Source of the DNA: Verrucomicrobiota bacterium | GTDB taxonomy: Bacteria > Verrucomicrobiota > Verrucomicrobiia > Opitutales > Opitutaceae | Length of the DNA: 22,648 nucleotides | NCBI GenBank assembly: GCA_016721945.1 | Contig: JADKHC010000006.1 | Location: forward strand, 1 to 22,648 | Direction: 5' to 3' | Shown: one piece after another, positions 15,889-22,648 of the stretch | How positions within the stretch are numbered: the first letter of the stretch is position 1 | Layout of the letters: every line of letters begins with the position of its first letter | The notes under the pieces: model-generated | The model's input: only the letters and a program-made list of their open reading frames with translations | The model's database searches: none | What the model was told of the DNA's origin: nothing | Made by a program: the position numbers and the translations under genes

Positions 15889-17589
15889 GTGCCCACCCTC
15901 AACTGGATTGGTAAGGAGGCCGTGGTGAATCATCACCATGCCGTCCCGTTTCATCTTTTACGCGATGTGCCTGCGCTCGCCTGTGGCGAGCCCGGCACCG
16001 GCAATCTCATCGTGCAGGGCGACAACCTCGTCGCGCTCAAAGCGCTGCAGCCCTACTATGCGGGACAGGTGAAGTGTATCTACATCGATCCTCCGTATAA
16101 CACGGGGACCGAAGGCTGGGCGTATAACGATAACGTTAATAGCCCTATTATCCGTGAGTGGCTGGGTGTGGTTGTGGGCAAAGAGGACGATACTTTAGAC
16201 CGTCATGACCGATGGCTCTGCATGATGTATCCTCGGCTCTCGTTGCTTCACAAACTCCTACAGCCTGATGGCGTGATTTTCGTGAGCATCGATGACAACG
16301 AAGTCGCAAATTTGCTGAATTTGATGGACGACATTTTTGGGCGGGTATGTCGGTTGGCTATATTTAGTTGGGTGCGGAAAAAGAAGGGGAGTAATCTGAG
16401 CAAAGAGTTTCGAAAAGTGACCGAATACGTTGTGGCATATAAACGTAGTTCAGCAAAAATTGAGCTTCACGGAGCGCCAGCATACGCAGAAAAAATGGTG
16501 CCGTTGCTCAATCGCGCCAATCCCTCTGGTCGCTTGAAGTTTCCGGGAGGGAAAATTCGTGTTGGACGCGGGGTTAGCGACGGAGAGTTTGCCGCTGGAA
16601 CGAAGGGAGCGAGCAAAGGCGAATTGGCGGTGCTGCTTGAGAATGATATTCAAATCGAAGGTGGTGTGATTCAGACTGAGTTTTCGGCCGTGGGCAGATG
16701 GCGTTGGGCCCAGGAATTGGTGGATTTCGAAATTGAGAACGGAAGCGAGTTTGTTGTTAGCAAAGATTTTCGCATCAATGTCTCGCGATATAATCAGGCC
16801 GAAAAATTCAAAGCCCCGGAGTCATTGCTTACGCCTGAGGACGGAATTGGTACAAATGAAGATGCGACTGAGGAACTGAGGGATGTATTTTCAGATAAAC
16901 AAAAGCTCCCTTTTGATTTTCCAAAGCCTTCGAGCTTGATCGAATTCCTAGTGCGCTCGGTCTGCATTAATGATCCTGACGCGATCATTCTTGATTCATT
17001 TTCAGGAAGTGGAACGACCGGCCACGCTGTCTTGCGACTAAATCAACAGGATAATGGCCAGAGGCGGTTCATCCTGATTCAGATGCCCAGCGAGTCGGAA
17101 GAACAACAGTTCCAAGGGCAGAATATTACTCGCGACATCACTGCCGAGCGTGTGCGCCGTGTGGCTGAAGGCTACACGAATGCAAAAGGCGAAAAGATTG
17201 AAGGTCTTGGCGGTGGCTTCCGGTTTTGTGAACTGGGCGAACCGCTGTTCGATGAAAGCGGAAAGATTCGTGAGTCAGTCCGCTTTGCCGAGCTGGCGCG
17301 GCACGTCTATTTTTCTGAAACGGGTGAACCGCTACCGCGCGAGCGGATATCGAACACGCCGCTGCTTGGTGTCTGTCGGAGCGTTGGGGTTTACTTGCTC
17401 TACAACGGCATCCTTGGAGACAAGAGCACATCGGGCGGAAACGTGCTCACGCGTGCCGTGCTGGCCGCGCTGCCACCGCACGTGGGAACGCGGGTGATTT
17501 ATTGTGCTGGTTGCTTGCTCGGGCGCGACCGACTCGCTTCCGAAAATATCGTTGTTCGGCAGACGCCGTACGAAATTAAAGTTTCATGA
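15889..17589 (+). CDS. mod: Type III restriction-modification system methyltransferase (Mod)
   Basis: Mod recognises the target site and methylates adenine N6 with S-adenosylmethionine; Res needs it for cleavage. The 566-residue protein is a beta-class DNA methyltransferase. The catalytic motif IV D67-P-P-Y-N-T-G comes first, then a variable target-recognition region (about 150-340, starting LAIFSWVRKKKGSNLS), then the AdoMet motif DSFSGSGTTGHAVL near residue 369. The start is GTG at 15889, giving MPTLNWIGKEAVVNHHHAVP, the usual beginning for this subfamily; no better ATG exists nearby. No ribosome site is obvious, because the preceding bases form an inverted repeat (CTTGAACA/TGTTCAAG). The stop overlaps the res start by four bases (ATGA), so translation is probably coupled. 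AT-richer codons in the recognition region suggest module exchange. Confidence 0.94.
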   Translation: MPTLNWIGKEAVVNHHHAVPFHLLRDVPALACGEPGTGNLIVQGDNLVALKALQPYYAGQVKCIYIDPPYNTGTEGWAYNDNVNSPIIREWLGVVVGKEDDTLDRHDRWLCMMYPRLSLLHKLLQPDGVIFVSIDDNEVANLLNLMDDIFGRVCRLAIFSWVRKKKGSNLSKEFRKVTEYVVAYKRSSAKIELHGAPAYAEKMVPLLNRANPSGRLKFPGGKIRVGRGVSDGEFAAGTKGASKGELAVLLENDIQIEGGVIQTEFSAVGRWRWAQELVDFEIENGSEFVVSKDFRINVSRYNQAEKFKAPESLLTPEDGIGTNEDATEELRDVFSDKQKLPFDFPKPSSLIEFLVRSVCINDPDAIILDSFSGSGTTGHAVLRLNQQDNGQRRFILIQMPSESEEQQFQGQNITRDITAERVRRVAEGYTNAKGEKIEGLGGGFRFCELGEPLFDESGKIRESVRFAELARHVYFSETGEPLPRERISNTPLLGVCRSVGVYLLYNGILGDKSTSGGNVLTRAVLAALPPHVGTRVIYCAGCLLGRDRLASENIVVRQTPYEIKVS

Positions 17590-20270
17590 TTACGCTCAAA
17601 GACTATCAGACGCGTGTCCTCGATTCGCTGCGCGAATATTTTCAGCTTGTGGCAAAAACAGGGGAACCGGCGGCGGCATTTAGGACAGTCACCGCCCGCA
17701 CTTTTCAGCAACCAATGCCCTACGTGCCGGTGTCGGTCGCCGGGTTGGAGTCCGGAATGCCGTACGTGTGCTTGCGCGTGCCGACGGGTGGCGGCAAGAC
17801 GCTGCTCGCATGTCACGCGGCGGGACTTGCCACGCGGGATTTCAAGCACGCGGAGCGTTCCGTTGTGCTCTGGTTGGTGCCGAGTAACACGATCCTTAAT
17901 CAGACGGCAGATGCATTGCGCGACCCGCGTCATCCGTATCGTCGCGCGCTCGAACTTGCGTGTGGCACGGTGGAAGTAATGACCATCGACGAGGCGTTGC
18001 GATTGTCGCGGGCTGCGGTGGACGGAGCGACGGTTGTAATTGTAGCGACAATACAAGCATTCCGGGTGGAGGACACGACAGGGCGAAAAGTTTACGAGCA
18101 GAATGGCGCTTTTGCCGAGCACTTGCTCAATGTGCCGGCTGACAGACTTGCGGGCCTGCTGCCTGGTGCCGACGGCAAACCAAAACCATCGCTTGTGAAC
18201 ATGCTGCGGTTGCGACGGCCCATCGTAATTGTGGATGAAGCGCACAACGCACGCAGCGAACTTTCGTTTGCTACACTGGGCAACGTGATGCCGGCGTGCA
18301 TTGTAGAATTCACGGCGACGCCTGCGCGCAAAGGTCCCGCACCATCGAATGTGTTGCACCACGTCTCGGCGGCGGAATTGAAAGCGGCGAATATGGTGAA
18401 GTTGCCGCTGCGCGTGGTGACGCGGCATCCGAGTCAGCGTGATCAATTGCTGGCTGAGGCCATTACGTTGCGCGCTGATCTCGAAAAACTCGCGGTCGCC
18501 GAAGCGCAGGCCACAGGCGAATATGTCCGGCCAATTTTGCTGATCCAGGCCGAGCGCGTGGATGCGTGTGAACCATTGCGCGAGCGTTTGGTGCGGGACT
18601 TTGGGTTGGTGAAAGAACAGGTGAGAATTTCCGTGGGCAGCCTTGATGAGTTGCCGGGGGCTGAAGAAATTAAATCCGCGAAGGAGCCCGCAGTGCGTGT
18701 TATTATCACTGTCCAGAAGTTGCGGGAAGGCTGGGACTGTCCGTTTGCCTACGTGTTGTGCAGTCTGAAGGAAACGCGTTCGGCCACCGCCATTGAGCAG
18801 ATTGTTGGTCGTATCCTTCGCCTGCCACAGGCGCGGGCGAAGCGGCATCCAGATTTAAATTGTGCCTATGCACTGTCTATTTCTGATTCGCTGCCGGAGG
18901 TGTTGAATGAATTGAGGGAGGCGCTGGAGAGCAATGGTTTCACCGCGGCCGAAGCTGAACGGATTATTTTGCCTGTGCCGCAAGGAGTGCTTCCGCTCGG
19001 ATTGCAGCCAAAGACGGTGACGCTCGCGCCGTCTGAAATCGACGAGGTCGTGGCGCAGGTGCAGGTTGCGGCGCTGGTCGGCAAGGTGAAGATGGATGTG
19101 GCAAAAGGTGAAATCACGGTGCTTGTGCCACTCGACGATGAAGAGACGCAAAAGCTAACAAGCTGTGTGAGCTCTCCCGAGGCCAAGGCCAAAATCACGG
19201 CGGCGGTTGAGATGGTGCGCGAGTCAGAAAAAGCATTTGGCGGTAGTGGATTGACGCGTATTCCATCGCCTTACGAGCTCCAACTCGACTTTGTTGTGCC
19301 GCTTTTGTGCGTGCGAGAGGATGGCGCATTTTATGAATTCGAGAGTACGTTTCTGCTCGAACATCCGTGGCGGCTCAGCGCCAAGGATGCTTCACTGTCT
19401 GAAGGCTATAATCCACTGGCGCGGCCCACCGGCAAGGCGGGCAAGCTTGATGTCGGCGCAAAAGGTGAAGTCTTGGCTGAAGTCGTAAAAGAGGATGCGC
19501 CTGGAGGCGATTTCGTCGCCACGTTGCATCAGCAGGTGATCGCGCTTGGTTCGACAGGGGACTGGCCGTTGGAGTTTCTTGTCGCGTGGCTCGACCGGAA
19601 TATTGACCACCAAGATATTCCTGTCGGCGAGTCTGCGGAGTTTTTGCGCAAGGTTGTACGAGGACTGATGGCGAAGTTTGAAATTACCGATACCGGCGTT
19701 TTGGCGCTCGACCGTTTTCGACTGCGCGATGAGGTGGTGGCGTGTATCCAAAAACATCGAGATGGCGAGCGGATGACGGCGTTTCAGGCCTTACTTTTGC
19801 CAGAGTCTTCTCTCGCGGTGAGCGAGACGTTCACGCTCAATTTTAAGACGATGGGTTATGAGCCGGGTTGGGTTTACGAAGGTGGATTTCAGTTCAAGAA
19901 ACACTATTTTGGACCAAAACCCGGCGAATTGCGTGAGAAAAAAGCTGATGGCAAACTGGCTGAAGAATTTCAGTGCGCGCAGTTTCTTGATAATCTGCCG
20001 TCGGTGAAATTCTGGGCGCGGAATCTGTCGCGAAAGGCGTCATCGTTCCGACTGCAAACGTCGAAGGACTGGTTTTACCCTGATTTTGTTTGTCAGCTTA
20101 ATGATGGGCGTGTGCTAGTGGTGGAATACAAGGGCGCACATTTATGGGCGGACGCAGAAGAGAAACGCGCTGTCGGTGGTGTGTGGGCTTCGCGGAGCGG
20201 CGGGCGGTGTGTATTCGTCATGCCGACTGAGGGCGATTTCTCAACTATCGAAAAAGCGATAGCGGGCTGA
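17586..20270 (+). CDS. res: Type III restriction endonuclease subunit (Res)
   Basis: Res is the ATP-dependent translocating helicase-nuclease that cleaves DNA lacking Mod methylation, acting in complex with Mod against incoming phage or plasmid DNA. The 894-residue protein begins MITLKDYQTRVLDSLREYF. Superfamily-2 motifs appear in order: Walker A PTGGGKT (66-72), DEAH (217-220) in IVIVDEAHNARS, motif III EFTATPARKG, REGWDCPFAYVLCSL, and motif VI QIVGRILRLPQA. The C-terminal nuclease is of PD-(D/E)xK type: D833 in FYPDFVCQL, E847 and K849 in VVEYKGAHLW. All catalytic residues are present, so the system is predicted to be functional. The start overlaps mod by four bases. Length is within the family range (about 870-1,000). 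Confidence 0.95.
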   Translation: MITLKDYQTRVLDSLREYFQLVAKTGEPAAAFRTVTARTFQQPMPYVPVSVAGLESGMPYVCLRVPTGGGKTLLACHAAGLATRDFKHAERSVVLWLVPSNTILNQTADALRDPRHPYRRALELACGTVEVMTIDEALRLSRAAVDGATVVIVATIQAFRVEDTTGRKVYEQNGAFAEHLLNVPADRLAGLLPGADGKPKPSLVNMLRLRRPIVIVDEAHNARSELSFATLGNVMPACIVEFTATPARKGPAPSNVLHHVSAAELKAANMVKLPLRVVTRHPSQRDQLLAEAITLRADLEKLAVAEAQATGEYVRPILLIQAERVDACEPLRERLVRDFGLVKEQVRISVGSLDELPGAEEIKSAKEPAVRVIITVQKLREGWDCPFAYVLCSLKETRSATAIEQIVGRILRLPQARAKRHPDLNCAYALSISDSLPEVLNELREALESNGFTAAEAERIILPVPQGVLPLGLQPKTVTLAPSEIDEVVAQVQVAALVGKVKMDVAKGEITVLVPLDDEETQKLTSCVSSPEAKAKITAAVEMVRESEKAFGGSGLTRIPSPYELQLDFVVPLLCVREDGAFYEFESTFLLEHPWRLSAKDASLSEGYNPLARPTGKAGKLDVGAKGEVLAEVVKEDAPGGDFVATLHQQVIALGSTGDWPLEFLVAWLDRNIDHQDIPVGESAEFLRKVVRGLMAKFEITDTGVLALDRFRLRDEVVACIQKHRDGERMTAFQALLLPESSLAVSETFTLNFKTMGYEPGWVYEGGFQFKKHYFGPKPGELREKKADGKLAEEFQCAQFLDNLPSVKFWARNLSRKASSFRLQTSKDWFYPDFVCQLNDGRVLVVEYKGAHLWADAEEKRAVGGVWASRSGGRCVFVMPTEGDFSTIEKAIAG

Positions 20271-20280
20271 TTCACAGTAG

Positions 20281-20410
20281 GTGCCAAAGTCCAAAGACGT
20301 TTGTTGCCGTTTGTGAACGCCCCGGCCGCTACATCGTCGCTGTAAAAGTCATCGACATCTTCCGGCAAACGCGACGACCGACACTCGTGCCGGTGACGGT
20401 GCTGGGTTGA
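20281..20410 (+). pseudogene. Short gene remnant with a methylase-tail-like motif
   Basis: The plus strand reads VAVKVIDIF from 20336. It is followed by bases that would give GND if single-base insertions are removed, and a stop (TGA) at 20408-20410. From memory this resembles the C-terminal tail of some type III/adenine DNA methyltransferases or related proteins. It is not part of res, which stops at 20270, and mod lacks such a tail. It may be the end of a third, lost gene of the island. Recognition is weak. Confidence 0.25.
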
Positions 20411-20825
20411 GCGCACGGTTTCGGCTGCTTACGGGTGCAAAATCGGCTCGTCTAGGCTGGGGCGGTTGGGCATGGTCTGCGGCTTGTGGCCCGAAGTCAC
20501 AATCTCCTGTTTCTTGCTTACGATCTGCGCTTTTACCGCCTTAACCCTCGAGGAAATCAAAATCGGCGAAGGCTCGACATTCAGGCCTAGTGGCCTCATG
20601 CTGATCCTGCGTCTATCGTGAAAAAAAAACTGCGCCCATAAAAATCTCGTCCACGACAAAGCTATTCCGGCCCCTCACGGCGACGCGGCCCTTATTTTTC
20701 GATGGCGGAGTTGAGGCCTGGCCCACGCAGCGGCGTATCTCTTGGTCTGCTACACACTCAGCCTACCTCCACGCCTTCACTAACGATGGCGTCGTCTGTG
20801 GTCCACTCAGCAGATCAACCCGTGG
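20411..20825. other. Unassigned stretch after res
   Basis: No protein family was recognised in any frame of this ~415-nt stretch. Frames are short and interrupted. The minus-strand frame 20429-20659 has no recognisable motif. An A9 homopolymer sits at about 20623-20631. Sequence quality appears to fall from here to the end of the window. Confidence 0.3.
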
Positions 20826-21110
20826 ATGCATCACCTGCTGGGCAAGTTCGTGACCTTCGTTTACGTAGAAAAGGAAGGTGTCCCCGCGGTATGGGAGCTC
20901 CTGAAAGAGAACGGCTACGACGCCCACCGAGATCCTACGAAAAAGGAGGCTGATAAATCCTTCTCGGTCCGCGAGACCACCCCACGTCCGCGCGGAAGCT
21001 CCTCGTCCAGCACCTGATGGCCACTTCGCGCGACCTGAAAATCCTCGTTGATATCGCCGTGGAGCTCAGGTATTGCCGCTCGCGGACACTCGACGAGTTC
21101 TCCTCCTTAC
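20826..21110 (+). pseudogene. Unrecognised coding fragment, one probable frame break
   Basis: From the ATG at 20826 the frame reads MHHLLGKFVTFVYVEKEGVP then AVWELLKENGYDAHRDPTKK and EADKSFSVRETTP. The original frame then becomes low-complexity (SSSSST), while a shifted frame continues plausibly as KLLVQHLMATSRDLKILVDI and AVELRYCRSRTLDEFSSL. The two halves look like one protein broken near 20985. The composition (alternating hydrophobic segments, charged KKEADK) looks coding, but I do not recognise a family. From its place upstream of the AbiEii-like gene one could suspect an antitoxin, but no AbiEi motif is visible. Confidence 0.3.
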
Positions 21111-21589
21111 ACTACGACCGTGACCATCGGGCGCATCGAAATTGCAGTAATGTTAAAAGCCATGCAAATCGCAGGAGAATTGATGGATAAATTTACGGCT
21201 TATTAATCAAATTAACGTCAGGAAATGGTGTTTCTTGACAAAAATTGATTCAGTTTATCTCTCAAGCCCCCTCGATGGCCACTATGCCACCCTGAAAAGG
21301 CGCGTTGGTTGATCTGGTGGTGGAGAACGAATCTCTCGGCCTGATGGATCGTCCGGAGTTCACCGTTGTTTTTCGGGCGTAAAGCAGGCTGGGCGCTTGG
21401 ATATGCCAAGTATCACCAGATACTCACTTCGCAAAGAATTCCAGGATAAGGTCTTGGGTTTTGTAAATCCGGTTCTGCTGTGAAATCGACGTTTCCCGGA
21501 CAAAACCGGCTTTTTATATCCGTAAAATGATCCACCTGATTGTTTCCAACCTTGGATACGGGAGCAGGCGGCGGCGATGCGGGTGCAGC
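21111..21589. other. AT-richer stretch with no clear gene
   Basis: This ~480-nt part is less GC-rich than the rest. It holds only short, interrupted frames, for example a plus-strand piece reading VDLVVENESLGLMDRPEFTV ending at the stop near 21381. If the AbiE-type toxin downstream had a partner, its gene should be here or just before; nothing recognisable is seen. Confidence 0.3.
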
Positions 21590-22648
21590 CCCAAACCTCC
21601 AGTTGCTGGAGCGCTGCATCATGGCGTTGGAGGCTGGTGGGGCGGCTTTCGGACGCCGGGCTTGATTTTCGTTTTCTGGGCAGGCACCTGCCTTGTGCTT
21701 TTGCTCAATCCAGTGGGACGCTTGTCCATCGACGTGGACAGTTACCCCAGAGCCATTCGAACGGTTGACGGCGGTCCTCGAATACGGCGGCCGCACGCCG
21801 CCCTTCATCCGCTACGAACACCAGACCGGCTGCGACCGCGACGTCCCGCCGACGGAACACTTCAAAACCGCTTCTTCGCTCCGATGGTCGGCGCGCAAGC
21901 TGCAGGCCGAATCGCACGTGCAGCTCGACGTCATCGCTGCAACGCACGCCTATTCTGCCACCGAGCGGCGGAGGGTCGAAACGCCCTTCATCCGGTTGGA
22001 ACCTGAAAGCCATGTTCTCCTGCCGACCGTCGACTGTCTTCTTGGCGACAAACTGGCGGCATTTCTGCCCTGACCACCATTGGCGTGCTTTTGAATCCGG
22101 TTACGCGTCACGGTCAGCCGAGCGAGCCCCGGCCCAGAAAATCGCGAAGCAGCCCTTCGATGGGGGCATCTTTTCGCAGAGGCCACCGACTTCGCCCGCA
22201 CCGATGCCACCTACCGTGCTACCTTCGAGTGCACAGATCCGCTATGGCCGTGGTCCGTTCATGAAGACGATCAATGCCTCGACGATACAATCGAGCACGC
22301 ACGGAACGCTCTCCTTATTCCCAGTGCTGTCGCTGCGCCGCATACCGAAGCGCGCAAAAATTCGGCGCACAGGGAAGCCGTGGATCGACGTCCCATTTGC
22401 CTTCACGGAGTCATTCACCCGCGACCGTCATGCCCCGTGGCTGCCGCTCGTTGCTCTGCTGGCTAAGCTCATTCCCGATGGTTCGAGCAATAGTGTCCCC
22501 CGGAGACATTGTGCGGAGCCTTCCATCGCCAGCTGTACTTGGCCTTATCACTTTGGCTGACGGACCCAACGCTGCCTTGACTCCCGTTCTGCGTCGTACT
22601 GCGCCAGAAGCACTCTATCTGTGGTCACCCATTGATGAGGCGGATGCT
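21590..22648 (+). pseudogene. AbiEii/AbiGii-type nucleotidyltransferase toxin, frame-broken and cut by the window end
   Basis: AbiEii toxins are nucleotidyltransferases of type IV toxin-antitoxin systems that cause abortive phage infection. Across shifted frames the plus strand shows LQLLERCIMALEAGG, then the catalytic core GTCLVLLLNPVGRLSIDVD (family pattern GGT...LSxDxD, near 21683-21739). Next come PPFIRYEHQTGCDRDVPPTE, ESHVQLDVI, VETPFIRLEPESHVLLPTVD, CLLGDKLAAFLP (ending ~22070), TIGVLLNPVTRHG, KIAKQPFDGGIF, ATDFARTDATYRATFE, CLDDTIEHARNALLI and, at the very edge, APEALYLWSPIDEADA. The order and spacing fit the family, including the typical GDKLxAF...K.LFD. At least four indels occur; they may be sequencing errors. 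The first G of the catalytic GG reads as A (WAGT), which may also be error. The 3' end lies beyond the window. Confidence 0.62.

Noticed and set aside
17499..18848. 449-codon minus-strand open frame opposite res
   Set aside because: It lies entirely over the well-supported res/mod genes, is rich in R/H/Q/S without domain motifs, and is an antisense shadow.
22012..22560. Plus-strand 182-codon open frame as an independent gene
   Set aside because: Recognisable AbiEii segments (TDATYRATFE, CLDDTIEHARNALLI) lie in another frame over the same bases; this frame is serine/proline/arginine-rich shadow apart from a short KIAKQPFDGG piece.

Overview
The window looks like a piece of a Verrucomicrobiota genome, most likely Opitutales/Opitutaceae. 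This is an inference from three things: the TonB-receptor style (a DPFVVEGQ-type linker followed by an 'ERSGVVNLNAFLQ' plug), GC-rich codon use, and several families of short intergenic hairpin repeats. No rRNA, tRNA or CRISPR was found.

Layout. The left part (about 20-5413) is a minus-strand run of genes with damaged reading frames: a small secreted protein, a TonB-dependent outer-membrane receptor, glycerol-3-phosphate dehydrogenase (gpsA) and a small DUF486 membrane protein. A nucleotide-sugar epimerase (one dinucleotide short) follows at 5522-6593. Then come plus-strand housekeeping genes with clean frames: a monothiol-like glutaredoxin, and gltB-gltD, encoding both subunits of NADPH-dependent glutamate synthase (ammonia assimilation). 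A terminator closes gltD. The right part is accessory DNA: an IS630-family element lying in the 5' end of an ORF6N (phage antirepressor-type) gene, a complete type III restriction-modification operon (mod-res, ATGA overlap) behind a strongly structured ~230-nt leader, and at the right edge a frame-broken, truncated AbiEii-type toxin gene. Together this resembles a small defence island next to the glt operon.

Quality pattern. Frame breaks are dense at both ends (about 1-5 kb and 20.3-22.6 kb), sparse at 5.0-6.6 kb, and essentially absent from 6.6 to 20.3 kb; the only interruption there is the A7 site in the transposase, which is typical of programmed slippage. The simplest reading is a contig whose ends were poorly covered, so many apparent pseudogenes may be intact in the organism.

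Most interesting structure. (1) Five adjacent or nested inverted repeats in the leader of the type III mod gene, two of them mutually exclusive. (2) Two 12-bp perfect palindromes with the same 17-nt core, GGTCGCAAAATGCGACC: one just upstream of the original ORF6N start and one inside the ORF6N gene. (3) An IS630 insertion that displaced the first codons of ORF6N and supplied a new in-frame ATG from its own end. (4) A 30-nt-arm inverted repeat made of three CGCTAAT units between gltB and gltD.
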